Source: a bacterium (lineage in GTDB: Bacteria; Cyanobacteriota; Vampirovibrionia; Gastranaerophilales; Gastranaerophilaceae). From it: DNA of 64,000 nucleotides. Below the pieces are notes generated by a model that was not told the origin of the DNA, did no database searches, and was given only the letters and a program-made list of their open reading frames with translations. The stretch is from positions 17,696 to 81,695 of the forward strand of contig JAFQOI010000018.1 in NCBI GenBank assembly GCA_017403285.1, read 5' to 3'. Every line of letters starts with the position of its first letter. The first letter of the stretch is position 1. This document shows positions 46,105 to 55,340 of this stretch, piece after piece. Made by a program: the position numbers and the translations under genes.

Positions 46105-47775
46105 TTAGACTTCAAATAAACCGTATAATCTTTGATTAATCTCGTCAGAGTCCATTTCGTTAGAAATATTGTTTATTTCAAGTGCTTGCTGATATGCTTT
46201 TGCTGCTTCAATGTTTTTACCTTTTTGTTCATAAACTCTGCCCAAATTAAAACGAGGCATTACATAGTTCTCATTTAACGCAATAGCAGCCTTAAAAAGA
46301 CGTTCAGCTTCTTTTAAATTTCTAATTCCATCAAGATAAATAACCCCAAGGTTGTTATATTCTTGATAATAATCTGGTTTTATATGAAGTGCTTTATTAT
46401 AAGCAATTATTGCTTCTTCAATATAATCTTTTTGCCAAAGTGCCATTGCGCATTTGTTATACGCACTGAAATTTTTAGGATTTAATTTTATTGCTTCACA
46501 GTATGATTTTATAGCACTATCTATATCTTCACATTCTGAATAGATGTCACCAAGTTCAACAAAAGCCTCATCATTATTTTCATCAAGCATAATTGCCGAT
46601 TTAAGAAAAGATAAAGCAGTATCAACATCTTCATATACTTTAAAATACAAAGATGAAATAGCCTGACAAACAATCGAAGTCCATTCAGGGTTTGGATTTT
46701 TATCTATTGCAAACTTATAATGTTCACAAGCATCATCATATTGTTCTGCTCTAACAAGCGCATATGCAAGAGCATTATGATAGAAAGGATTATCAACATC
46801 CTTTTCTATAGCCATATTAAAAGCATTTACAGAATTTATAAAATCTTCTTTTTTCAAATACAAATGACCTAGTTCATAATATATCTTTGCATTATCTTCT
46901 TCAATTTCAAGAAGTCTTGAATAACAGTCAATCGCTGTTTTAAAATCATCTTCAAAATAAGTTTGAGTTATTGTAGCGATTTTAATTAATAATTCTTTGT
47001 CATTAGGATTGTTTTCAAGTGCTTTTATATAAGATTGTCTTGCGATTTCAATTTCATCATTTTTGACGTTAATATCACCGATTTTTTTATAATAAACATC
47101 ATTTCTTCCAACAGAATTTGCGGCCATATCGTATGTTTTAACTGCCTGAGCATAATTTTTCGTCTTTTCGTATACGCTACCAACGAAATCAAAAAACATA
47201 ACAGAAAGGCTTTTTCCGATGTTTTTATAGAGCATTTTTACAGAAGGATAATCAAGAGCAATACTTAATCCACCAGAAAGCATATAATACAGTGATTGAG
47301 ACAAATCTCTAACATTTACACCATCTTCATGCATTTTATCCATATACAAAGAAGCAAGAGAGAGTCTAGAACGAGCGGCTTTTAATGGATTAATCTTAAT
47401 AGCAGCTTTATATTCTTTTTCCGCATCATTATATTGTTTTGCCATCTCTAAAAAATAACCAGCATATAATCTCGCATTAGGATTATTCGGAGAAATATTA
47501 ACAGCAGAAATACATTGTTCTATCGCAGAAGAAAGATTGATTTCACCCTTATCCCATAATAATGATGCCAATCTATAATATGCCTCAGCCATATTAGGAT
47601 TAAATTTTATAGCATCTATATAACTATCGACTGCATTATCAAGTTCAAGACGACTACCTTTTAGCAGGTAAAGTTCATGATGCTTTCTAGCATCTTCCAT
47701 ATAATCTTGAGCCATAGAATCAAAATCAAATTTTTTAAGGTCTTCTACAGGACTTATAGTTTCTTCGTCAAACAT
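46105..47775 (-). CDS. Tetratricopeptide repeat protein
   Basis: 556 aa with about a dozen TPR units, each of the AxxxLGxxY / AIxxYxxAIxLNP type: for example AEAYYRLASLLWDKGEI, ALENNPNDKELLIKIATI and YNNLGVIYLDGIRNLKEAE. No signal peptide or membrane helix. TPRs bind proteins, so this is a scaffold or adaptor. It diverges from the 47929 gene. Function is unknown. Confidence 0.85.
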   Translation of the reverse strand: MFDEETISPVEDLKKFDFDSMAQDYMEDARKHHELYLLKGSRLELDNAVDSYIDAIKFNPNMAEAYYRLASLLWDKGEINLSSAIEQCISAVNISPNNPNARLYAGYFLEMAKQYNDAEKEYKAAIKINPLKAARSRLSLASLYMDKMHEDGVNVRDLSQSLYYMLSGGLSIALDYPSVKMLYKNIGKSLSVMFFDFVGSVYEKTKNYAQAVKTYDMAANSVGRNDVYYKKIGDINVKNDEIEIARQSYIKALENNPNDKELLIKIATITQTYFEDDFKTAIDCYSRLLEIEEDNAKIYYELGHLYLKKEDFINSVNAFNMAIEKDVDNPFYHNALAYALVRAEQYDDACEHYKFAIDKNPNPEWTSIVCQAISSLYFKVYEDVDTALSFLKSAIMLDENNDEAFVELGDIYSECEDIDSAIKSYCEAIKLNPKNFSAYNKCAMALWQKDYIEEAIIAYNKALHIKPDYYQEYNNLGVIYLDGIRNLKEAERLFKAAIALNENYVMPRFNLGRVYEQKGKNIEAAKAYQQALEINNISNEMDSDEINQRLYGLFEV

Positions 47776-47875
47776 TTAATTTCTCTTTCTCCGCATTTAT
47801 ATCATCCGACAATTTTGATAAAAAAGAAACCTTTTTCCGAGAAAATACAACGTTTGGGGGAGGGTTTGAGTAATG

Positions 47876-47906
47876 GCAATTTTTTTTAAATTTATGTTTT
47901 TATATA
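47876..47906 (+). promoter_or_regulatory. Promoter-like motif GCAATTTT-N15-TTTATATA (copy 4)
   Basis: GCAATTTT at 47876 is followed by TTTATATA at 47899, again 23 nt later. Transcription would start near 47916, leaving a short leader with AAAAAAGGAG before the ATG at 47929. Confidence 0.5.
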
Positions 47907-47928
47907 TATAGAAAAAAGGAGAATAACT

Positions 47929-48419
47929 ATGTCTATGGAAGTTGATTTAGGAGCGCAAAATTACAATGTACAAAACAGTACAGAAACAACAAAACATCAA
48001 TATATTCCGAAAAATGACACTGTAGATAGTGCGGAATTTTCGAACGGAGAAAAAAAGGAAAAGGCAACAATAGGTGGAAAAATTGCCGCAACTTTTGCCG
48101 CCATTATTGCAGGTATTGCCGCATTTAAAAACAAAGGAAAAATAGGTGAAATCGCAACTAAATTTGCATCTGGAATAAAAGGCAATTGGACAAAAGCAAC
48201 TGGATGGATTAAAACAAATATTCCAAAAGCATTCAAAGCAGTTAAAGATTTTGGTGTACTTTGCAGGCGCCGCATGTATTTATTCCGAAAGCATTCAAAG
48301 CTGTCAAAGATTTTGGTGGGGAAATTTTAAAACCATTTACAAGCATATTTTCTAAAGGCGCTAATTTTGCCAAAGAAACAGGAACCAAATTATTAAACAT
48401 TTTCAAAAGGAAAGTATAA
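47929..48419 (+). pseudogene. Small membrane protein gene broken by a 62-bp shifted repeat
   Basis: A good AAGGAG site precedes the ATG. The first ~110 codons give a polar N-terminus and one membrane helix (IGGKIAATFAAIIAGIAAF), then IPKAFKAVKDFG. A near-copy of that segment follows 62 nt later in another frame and continues IPKAFKAVKDFGGEILKP to a stop at 48417, ending NIFKRKV. As written the frame ends early at 48330 with an odd Arg-rich tail. The two repeat copies (48220-48256 and 48282-48318) differ at three third-codon positions only, so both were once under coding constraint. The cause may be a real indel, phase variation or an assembly error. It lies 21 nt upstream of the 48441 membrane gene. 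Confidence 0.55.
48220..48318 (+). repeat. Two 37-nt direct repeats offset by 62 nt
   Basis: Copies at 48220-48256 and 48282-48318 match at 34 of 37 positions; all three differences are synonymous in the IPKAFKAVKDFG codons. A GC-richer 25-nt spacer (containing GGCGCC) separates them. Confidence 0.85.
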
Positions 48420-48440
48420 TAACACTATTGATTTTATAAA

Positions 48441-50255
48441 ATGAAAGAATATTTACAAATACAAAACGGCAATATATTTAGTATGTTTCCAAACTACAGC
48501 TTGGAGCAAACGAATACTGCTGAAAAAAATGTAAATAAAGCAAAAACAACAAATCTTTTGACACAAGAATTAAACAATGATTCATTTGAGAATACAAACG
48601 TAGAAGAAAAAAAGAAAAGAAGAAGAAAAATCTTATTTGGTTCAACTCTTGCCTCCGTTATATTCACAGCAGGTACTGTAAGTTTATTTTTGTTGAAAGG
48701 TTTCCATGGTAGTTCTTTCAACAAATTATCTAGGTTTACAGAAAAACTTGCTACGGATATGTCTTTGCAAGGAAAAAAACCAAAAGACATTGTTTCGAAA
48801 ACATCTTATTATGCAAGAAAAGGTGTCAAAAAATCCGTTGATTCTTTAGAAGCAACATCAAATTTTACTGCACTAAAAGATTTTATATCAAACAAAATTC
48901 TTAAGACAAATAAAGTAACAGGAAAATTTGCAGATGTTTCAACCGAGAAATTTAAAGGTGTTGTTGATAAAACTCTCGGAAAACAATATGATAAGGCTGA
49001 AATAAAAGTTAAAAACCTAACTTCACTTCTTAAACATTTTAATGCGGAACGTGTTGGGAAATTAAGCGAAAAAGACTTAGCGCAAAGTATAAAAATAAAA
49101 GGAGAAACAAAAACACTTGGTGAATGGTTGAATTTATTATCAACTCAAACACAAAGACTAGAAACTGAATTTGACAAAAATTTTGCAATGGGCGCAAGAA
49201 GGGCACGTGACTCAAAACGTATGTCATTGTTGTCAGATTTACCACAAAAAATACAAGAAAGATTTTTCAAAAACAAGAAAAGCCTATTTAATCCTGAAAA
49301 TTACAAAACTTATGCCACTCAGGATTTAACTAAAGGAGCACAAACAGAACTTCGCAATGAAATTCTTGCCGCAAAAAAACAAATTACAAACAACATCTCA
49401 GACATTCACGATACAATGAGAGGTTCTTTAGCGTCTTTCTCTAAAACCATAAAACCAGAAGATGATGTTGCAAAACAAAGCGTTCAAAGTTTAAAACAAC
49501 TTTTTGAAAAATTCAAAAATTGTTCTGGTGCAAAAGAAGTAACAGATAGACAAAAAATCACAAAAGAAATTTCTTCCACAATTGATAGCCTTTTAAGTAC
49601 AACAGAAATAAGTGGTTTGTACAGCGAAAAAGAACAAGCAGAAATAATCAAATATCTTTTATCCATAAAAAACACTGCCTTATCAACCGGCGCTGGTTCT
49701 AAAGGCTCGATAGAAGAAATTATGACCATTTTAAATGGACTTGAAAAAAGCAAAATAAAAACTGCTGGTGAAGAATTTATCACAAAATCACAATTGAAGG
49801 AATTCGGTAAATTTTCATCCAAAATAAGTAAATCTTTAAACAAAGCAGCTGATTTAGAAGCTAATGAATATTTCTTGAAGCAAGCAGAAATGAAAGTTGG
49901 TTCAGCGCCAACTGACGTATTATCTGTATTATTTCCAATAGGGGTTGGTGCATATACAATTGCCGCTGGAGATAATAAGGATGAAAGGATTTCTGCTACA
50001 CTTACAACTTGTATACCTCTTGTCGGCACATTTGCAACAATGGTATATGGTACAACAAAGATGTTCTCTGGCGTTAAGAACTTAGCTTTCGCTGGGATAT
50101 CTGGACTTGTTCTAAAACTCATTGGTAATGGTTGCGATGCATTGTACAAAAAGTATAAAAAATCTGGTTCTGTTGCAACTGTATTCAAAGATGAATACGA
50201 TAAAATATTTATTGATTTTGAAGACAAGACAGAAGAAACAAAAAAAACGAAATAA
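48441..50255 (+). CDS. Lineage-specific membrane protein with long helical middle
   Basis: 604 aa. After ~55 polar residues and a KKKRRRK stretch, a membrane helix (ILFGSTLASVIFTAGTVSLF) follows. Residues ~100-480 are Lys/Ser-rich helices. The end has a hairpin of hydrophobic segments: VLSVLFPIGVGAYTIAAG, CIPLVGTFATMVYG and LAFAGISGLVLKLIG. No signal peptide or Shine-Dalgarno is visible. Placement right behind the broken gene suggests one operon. It resembles the products at 23270 and 55341 in layout only. Confidence 0.65.
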   Translation: MKEYLQIQNGNIFSMFPNYSLEQTNTAEKNVNKAKTTNLLTQELNNDSFENTNVEEKKKRRRKILFGSTLASVIFTAGTVSLFLLKGFHGSSFNKLSRFTEKLATDMSLQGKKPKDIVSKTSYYARKGVKKSVDSLEATSNFTALKDFISNKILKTNKVTGKFADVSTEKFKGVVDKTLGKQYDKAEIKVKNLTSLLKHFNAERVGKLSEKDLAQSIKIKGETKTLGEWLNLLSTQTQRLETEFDKNFAMGARRARDSKRMSLLSDLPQKIQERFFKNKKSLFNPENYKTYATQDLTKGAQTELRNEILAAKKQITNNISDIHDTMRGSLASFSKTIKPEDDVAKQSVQSLKQLFEKFKNCSGAKEVTDRQKITKEISSTIDSLLSTTEISGLYSEKEQAEIIKYLLSIKNTALSTGAGSKGSIEEIMTILNGLEKSKIKTAGEEFITKSQLKEFGKFSSKISKSLNKAADLEANEYFLKQAEMKVGSAPTDVLSVLFPIGVGAYTIAAGDNKDERISATLTTCIPLVGTFATMVYGTTKMFSGVKNLAFAGISGLVLKLIGNGCDALYKKYKKSGSVATVFKDEYDKIFIDFEDKTEETKKTK

Positions 50256-50311
50256 AAAATAATCACTCATTTAACTGAGTAAAAAAGAGAATAATATATT
50301 AGAATATAAGT

Positions 50312-51100
50312 ATGAGAAAGATACTTGCAACTTTATTATTATTTTCTTTTATTAATTTAAATGTGTCTGCTGTTGAGTTTGACACTTCAATTGATGAAAC
50401 TATAAGAAAGGATTACATTTTAGAATCCTCAGAAACAGATTTGCCAGCACTACCAAACGCAATTCCGACAGTCAGTAATGATATTCCTCTCAAAACAGAT
50501 GTATGTGCAACCGGAAAAACATACATTCTAAAAAATGGAACAAAGATAACATTATCATCACAAAATACAATAACAAACTATACAAGAACAGGAACAAAAG
50601 TTTCCTTTGTTTCACAAAACAATGTATATACAAAAGATGGTTCTTTAATAACTGCAGGAACATTATTTAAAGGCACAGTAACAGATTCACATCCTCCACA
50701 AATAACTGGGAATGGCGGACTAATAGAATTAAGAATCGATGAAATATACTACAACGGAGTAATGTCACCCTTAACAACAACTATAAGCAGAGCAAACTCA
50801 CAAAAAGTATTTTTAAGCAACATCAAAGGTGAACGTAAATACTGGAAAAACACAGCGAATTTAACAAAGCCAGCACAAAAAGTTTATAAAGCAACAAGAG
50901 AAATGACAGGCACAATGGCAGTAATCCCAGTTGTTAATATTGTTTCTTTTGTTCCAGTTGTCGCAGGCTTGGCTTTTTTTGCTATTAATGCGACCGTTGC
51001 TCCAATAATTTCAGTATTTAAAAAAGGTGAAAGTATATCTCTTCCAGCAGGAACAAAATTTGAAATCAAAATAGATGGTAATACAGAAATACGAGGTTAA
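50312..51100 (+). CDS. Secreted unknown protein
   Basis: 262 aa with a signal peptide (MRKILATLLLFSFINLNVSA). The mature part has two beta-rich halves (KTYILKNGTKITLSS; AGTLFKGTVTD), a hydrophobic stretch near ~205-230 (VVNIVSFVPVVAGLAFFAIN) and a C-terminal SLPAGTKFEIKIDG, which resembles the OB-like tails of periplasmic pilus or TrbI/VirB10-like proteins. It sits between the 48441 gene and ychF. Function not recognised. Confidence 0.6.
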   Translation: MRKILATLLLFSFINLNVSAVEFDTSIDETIRKDYILESSETDLPALPNAIPTVSNDIPLKTDVCATGKTYILKNGTKITLSSQNTITNYTRTGTKVSFVSQNNVYTKDGSLITAGTLFKGTVTDSHPPQITGNGGLIELRIDEIYYNGVMSPLTTTISRANSQKVFLSNIKGERKYWKNTANLTKPAQKVYKATREMTGTMAVIPVVNIVSFVPVVAGLAFFAINATVAPIISVFKKGESISLPAGTKFEIKIDGNTEIRG

Positions 51101-51167
51101 AACATAATCTTTTCCTTTATTTTATTTTTTTGCTAAACTTTAGTAAAGAGACAGAAAAGGAATATTT

Positions 51168-52265
51168 ATGTTAAGAGCAGGTATAGTAGGACTTCCAAAC
51201 GTAGGAAAATCAACATTATTTAACGCACTCACATCATCAAACAACGCACAAAGTGCAAACTTTCCATTTTGTACAATAGAACCAAATATTGGTGTTGTAA
51301 GTGTTCCAGACGAAAGACTTCCTATACTGGCAAAACTAGTAAAAACAGATGTTATAATTCCTACAGCAGTTGAATTTGTTGATATTGCTGGACTTGTAAA
51401 AGGTGCAAGTAAAGGTGAAGGTTTAGGAAATCAATTTTTAGCCAATATTAGAGAAGTTGATGCAATCATTCAAGTAGTAAGATGTTTTGATGATATTAAC
51501 ACTATCCACGTTGCAGGAAAAGTAAATCCTCTTGATGACATAGAAACAATTAATACAGAACTTGCCTTAGCAGATATGGCTTCTGTTGAAAAAAGAATAG
51601 ATAGAGTTGCAAAACAAGCAAAAAGTGGCGACAAACAAGCGATTTTGGAACAAAAGGTATATACTAAATTAAGAGATTTATTATCAAACGCATCTTTTAT
51701 AAACATTGAAGAACATTTTGAAGATGATGAACTTGAAGTTGCAAGAAATTCACAATTAATGTGTATAAAACCCGTTATTTATGCGGCGAATGTTAGTGAA
51801 ACAGAATTAGCGACTGGAAATGCATATGTTGAACAAGTAAAAGAATATGCAGAAAAGCATGGAGCAAATGTGGTTGTCATTTCAGCAAGAATTGAAGCAG
51901 AACTAGCAGAACTCTCACCAGAAGAAGCAAAAGATTATTTAATGGATTTAGGGGTAACAAATTCTGGTATTGAAAGAATGGTTCAAGCAGTATACAAGTT
52001 ACTTGATTTAACAACATTTATAACAGCAGGTGAGAAAGAAGTTAGAGCTTGGACAGTAAAAACTGGTTCTAAAGCACCTAAAGCGGCTGGTGTTATTCAC
52101 ACAGACTTTGAAAAAGGCTTTATCAGGGCAGAAGTTACATCATACAAAGATTTTGTCGAATGTGGTTCATACACCGTTGCAAGAGAAAAAGGTTTAACAA
52201 GACTTGAAGGCAAAGAATATGTTATCCAAGATGGTGATTTAGTCCACTTTAGGTTTAATGTATAA
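51168..52265 (+). CDS. ychF: Redox-regulated ribosome-binding ATPase/GTPase YchF
   Basis: An Obg-related P-loop protein of 365 aa. Motifs are GLPNVGKSTLFNAL (G1), DIAGLVKGASKGEGLGNQF (G3 region) and the helical insert, then a TGS domain ending VRAWTVKTGSKAPKAAGVIH. The known protein prefers ATP and binds 70S ribosomes. AAAAGGA precedes the ATG. It is convergent with the TPR lipoprotein-like gene, one base apart. Confidence 0.96.
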   Translation: MLRAGIVGLPNVGKSTLFNALTSSNNAQSANFPFCTIEPNIGVVSVPDERLPILAKLVKTDVIIPTAVEFVDIAGLVKGASKGEGLGNQFLANIREVDAIIQVVRCFDDINTIHVAGKVNPLDDIETINTELALADMASVEKRIDRVAKQAKSGDKQAILEQKVYTKLRDLLSNASFINIEEHFEDDELEVARNSQLMCIKPVIYAANVSETELATGNAYVEQVKEYAEKHGANVVVISARIEAELAELSPEEAKDYLMDLGVTNSGIERMVQAVYKLLDLTTFITAGEKEVRAWTVKTGSKAPKAAGVIHTDFEKGFIRAEVTSYKDFVECGSYTVAREKGLTRLEGKEYVIQDGDLVHFRFNV

Positions 52266-52266
52266 A

Positions 52267-52950
52267 CTAAAATGAATTATTTAATTTCTCAATAATTGAT
52301 TCGGCATCTACTTCATTTTGTTCTGATTCGGTTAATTTTTTCTTCTTAAATAAATATTTGTATTTTGCGTCTTCAAGTTCTTGAGAATTATCTTCATGTT
52401 TTTTTGATTCATAATGATTTAATTTATTAGAAACTCTTTTAGAATTAGGATTTAAATGATTGCATATTTGATAATATAACTCTGCATTTTCTAAATCACC
52501 AAGTTTTTCGTAACATTTTGCAGTAATTAAATTTGTTTCAAAATCTCTTAACAGACCAGAAGCGAGTGCCAATTTATAATATTCAATTGCGGTTGAATAT
52601 TCTTGAAAACTGTAATAAAAATCACCCATCTCTCTTTGAAGTTTAGGGTCATAAGGTTTCATATTATACGCTTTTAAAACATATAATTTTGCTTCTCTAC
52701 GCTCACCTGTCAATTGATGAACTTTAGATAAACCTACTAATGCTCTTATATCAGTAGGATTTTTCTCATATTTCTCTTTATAAAGCAATCTAGCAGAATT
52801 AATATATTCATAACTTTCTTCTTTTATTGAAGCATTTTGCGCTTTTTTAATTAAATTTTCCGCTTTAGAATATACATCTGCTTGTACTGGGTTACAAACA
52901 AATAAAATAGAAAACAATAATAATAAGAAATAGCTTTTTAATTTTTTCAT
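52267..52950 (-). CDS. Exported TPR protein
   Basis: 227 aa with a signal peptide (MKKLKSYFLLLLFSILFVC). Four to five TPR-like units fill residues ~30-170 (AENLIKKAQNASIKEESYEY; AYNMKPYDPKLQREMGDFYY; YYQICNHLNPNSKRVSNKL). The C-terminus is charged. Likely periplasmic protein-binding adaptor. It has no clear Shine-Dalgarno and follows the 101-aa exported gene with a terminator between. Confidence 0.75.
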   Translation of the reverse strand: MKKLKSYFLLLLFSILFVCNPVQADVYSKAENLIKKAQNASIKEESYEYINSARLLYKEKYEKNPTDIRALVGLSKVHQLTGERREAKLYVLKAYNMKPYDPKLQREMGDFYYSFQEYSTAIEYYKLALASGLLRDFETNLITAKCYEKLGDLENAELYYQICNHLNPNSKRVSNKLNHYESKKHEDNSQELEDAKYKYLFKKKKLTESEQNEVDAESIIEKLNNSF

Positions 52951-52968
52951 AATTATACTTCATAAAAC

Positions 52969-52992
52969 AAATGGCATCTGTTGATGCCATTT
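52969..52992 (-). terminator. Intrinsic terminator after the 101-aa exported gene
   Basis: A perfect 10-bp stem AAATGGCATC / GATGCCATTT with a 4-nt loop, followed on the minus strand by T-rich DNA. It closes the gene at 53001-53306 before the TPR gene. Confidence 0.7.
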
Positions 52993-53000
52993 TATATTTT

Positions 53001-53306
53001 TTAGTAATCCTTCCAACTAGTACTATCAAAGTTACCGTTATGATTGTAGAAGTCTAAATCTTCATACTGACCAGGAACGATATAATGATAAAATCTTTTC
53101 AATACACTAGCAAGATTTTTCTTTTCAACATAAGGTTCTCTATATGGATCTTGATTTGTTATAGAAGCAACTTTCGCCGCTTCAGCAGAATAACCTATAT
53201 TTTGAAGAAATTCAGGTGAAACCGTATATTGATTATCAACATATGCATTAGCAGGTGCTAATGAAATTAAAATTAACGCAGATAAAATAAAAGAAATCTT
53301 CTTCAT
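53001..53306 (-). CDS. Small exported unknown protein
   Basis: 101 aa with a signal peptide (MKKISFILSALILISLAPANA) and a mature part of about 80 residues: VSPEFLQNIGYSAEAAKVAS and LKRFYHYIVPGQYEDLDFYN. The Tyr/Asp-rich end has no known motif. AAAGGGG is 8 nt before the ATG. It has its own terminator. Confidence 0.7.
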   Translation of the reverse strand: MKKISFILSALILISLAPANAYVDNQYTVSPEFLQNIGYSAEAAKVASITNQDPYREPYVEKKNLASVLKRFYHYIVPGQYEDLDFYNHNGNFDSTSWKDY

Positions 53307-53365
53307 TTATGAATCCCCTTTGTAACTATATACATGATAACCTATTTTTTTGCATAGTGCAACTA

Positions 53366-54421
53366 TTAGATATTCTCCATTTGTATGAGATTTATGAATT
53401 CATCCACTAATTTTTCTTCAGGAAGTCTTTTAATAATTTCACCCTTTTTAAAGATATAACCTTCACTAATTCCGCCTGCTATACCATAATCTGCGTGTTT
53501 AGCTTCTCCTGGTCCATTAACAGCACAACCCATAACCGCAATTGTCAGTGGTTTATCAAAATTTTCTAGGCGCTTTTCAACTTCTTTTGCCAAATCTATT
53601 AAATTTATTTGAGTTCTTCCACACGTTGGGCAAGAAACAAAATTAATCCCTCGTTTTCTTAGTCCTAGTGATTTTAAAATCATAAACCCTGCCTTAACTT
53701 CTTCAACAGGAGAATCCGTCAATGAAACTCTAATTGTATCGCCAATACCTGCCGACAACAAAGAACCAAGTCCAACTGCTGATTTAATAATACCACCAGT
53801 ATATGTGCCTGCTTCAGTAACTCCCAAATGAAGAGGATAATTAATTTTTTGAGAAATAATTTTATAGGCTTCGATAGTTGTCAAAACATCGCTGGATTTT
53901 AAAGAAACTTTAATCTTATCAAAATTATTATCTTCAAGTATCTTAATGTGTCTTAAGGCACTTTCAACCATTTTTTCAGAAAGTGGTCTTGACGATTGTT
54001 CCAAATCTTTTTCAAGAGAACCACCATTTATCCCTATTCTAATTGGTATATTATTTATTTTTGCGAGAGAAACAACTTTTTTTATATTTTCTTCTTTTCC
54101 TATATTTCCAGGATTTAGTCTGAGCGCATCAACACCATTTTCAATACATTTAATAGCCAATCTATAATCAAAATGTATATCTGCAATTATAGGAATCGGA
54201 GATAATTTCTTTATCTGCCTAATGCTATCTGCCGCATCCGAATTAAGAATTGCCAATCGAACAAGTTCACAACCATGTTCAACCATATTGTTAATTTGTT
54301 TTAAGGTGGATTTTACATCTCTTGTGTCTGTGTTAGTCATTGACTGAACAGAGATTGGAGCATCACCGCCAATTTTTACATTTCCAATTTCAATTTGTTT
54401 TGATATTCGTCTTTGTATCAT
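53366..54421 (-). CDS. ispG: 4-hydroxy-3-methylbut-2-enyl diphosphate synthase
   Basis: IspG reduces MEcPP to HMBPP in the MEP isoprenoid pathway. The 351-aa protein is the short two-domain bacterial form with the VQSMTNTDTRD motif, LRLNPGNIG and the iron-sulfur cysteines in VSCPTCGRTQ and AVMGCAVNGPGE. It is separated from the exported 101-aa gene by 59 bp. No other MEP gene is in the window. Confidence 0.96.
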   Translation of the reverse strand: MIQRRISKQIEIGNVKIGGDAPISVQSMTNTDTRDVKSTLKQINNMVEHGCELVRLAILNSDAADSIRQIKKLSPIPIIADIHFDYRLAIKCIENGVDALRLNPGNIGKEENIKKVVSLAKINNIPIRIGINGGSLEKDLEQSSRPLSEKMVESALRHIKILEDNNFDKIKVSLKSSDVLTTIEAYKIISQKINYPLHLGVTEAGTYTGGIIKSAVGLGSLLSAGIGDTIRVSLTDSPVEEVKAGFMILKSLGLRKRGINFVSCPTCGRTQINLIDLAKEVEKRLENFDKPLTIAVMGCAVNGPGEAKHADYGIAGGISEGYIFKKGEIIKRLPEEKLVDEFINLIQMENI

Positions 54422-54484
54422 GACCTTGTTCTTCCTGTTAAAATAATACTAGCATGAATATCATTTAAGAATTAGGGATAAAAA

Positions 54485-55237
54485 ATGAAAATTGCAATAA
54501 TATCAGACATACATGGCAATCTAGATGCTTTAACAAGTGTTCTAGAAAACATAGAAAAAGAGGGGTGTAGCAAAATCTTCTGCTTAGGAGATATCGCAAT
54601 GGCAGGACCAGAACCATCTCTAACTATACACAAAATACAAGAGTTAATTCAAACTAAAGATTTTTATATAATTCAAGGAAATACAGATAAAATGCTATCT
54701 GTATTTTCTTTTGATATACAAAATGCAATTATGAAAGTAAATGCGGTTATGGCTAGTGCATACTTCAGTGATAGCCAAATATTAACAAATGAAGAAAAGA
54801 ACTTTTTAGCACAATTACCTGAAAAACAAGAACTAACATTATTTGGAGTAAAAATTTTACTTGTGCATGGTTCACCGAGAAGGAATGATGAGAATATATT
54901 CCCAAATATGAAAATAGAAGAAGTGGAAGAAATTATAAAAGACACAAAATCAGATGTAATTTTTTGTGGACATACACATATGCCATGCGGCTATCAAACA
55001 AACACAGAACAAACTGTTGTTAATGTTGGAAGCGTTGGAAGACCATTTAGTGAAACCCCTTTGTCTTGTTATGCGATTATGGAAATAGAAGAAGAAATAG
55101 GTACATTCGAAATCAAACATAACTTTGTTGAATACGAAGTAGAAAAAGCAGCAGAAAAAATAAGAAAAAGGGGCTTTGAAGGAGCAGATAAACTAGCAAA
55201 AATGCTACTTCATGCAACATCAAGATATCCAGAATAA
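54485..55237 (+). CDS. Calcineurin-like metallophosphoesterase (YfcE/MJ0936 type)
   Basis: 250 aa with the phosphodiesterase metal motifs: IISDIHGNLDAL, LGDIAMAGPEP, QGNTDKM, LVHGSPR and FCGHTHMP. Related enzymes hydrolyse phosphodiesters with manganese; the natural substrate is unknown. AGGG precedes the ATG. It is divergent from ispG. Confidence 0.93.
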   Translation: MKIAIISDIHGNLDALTSVLENIEKEGCSKIFCLGDIAMAGPEPSLTIHKIQELIQTKDFYIIQGNTDKMLSVFSFDIQNAIMKVNAVMASAYFSDSQILTNEEKNFLAQLPEKQELTLFGVKILLVHGSPRRNDENIFPNMKIEEVEEIIKDTKSDVIFCGHTHMPCGYQTNTEQTVVNVGSVGRPFSETPLSCYAIMEIEEEIGTFEIKHNFVEYEVEKAAEKIRKRGFEGADKLAKMLLHATSRYPE

Positions 55238-55340
55238 ATTCAATATAATAATTCGTTACAATTAGACTCCAAAATGGCAAAAAAAACTTTTTAACTTGTT
55301 AAAACACATGGACATGACACGGTCAAAGTAAGGGAAGAAA

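Noticed and set aside
47876..47895. GGCAAT block considered as a sigma-54 promoter
   Set aside because: The second GC element 11 bp downstream is absent.
50264..50279. ACTCA/TGAGT hairpin after the 48441 gene as a terminator
   Set aside because: The stem is only 5 bp and is followed by A rather than T on the plus strand.
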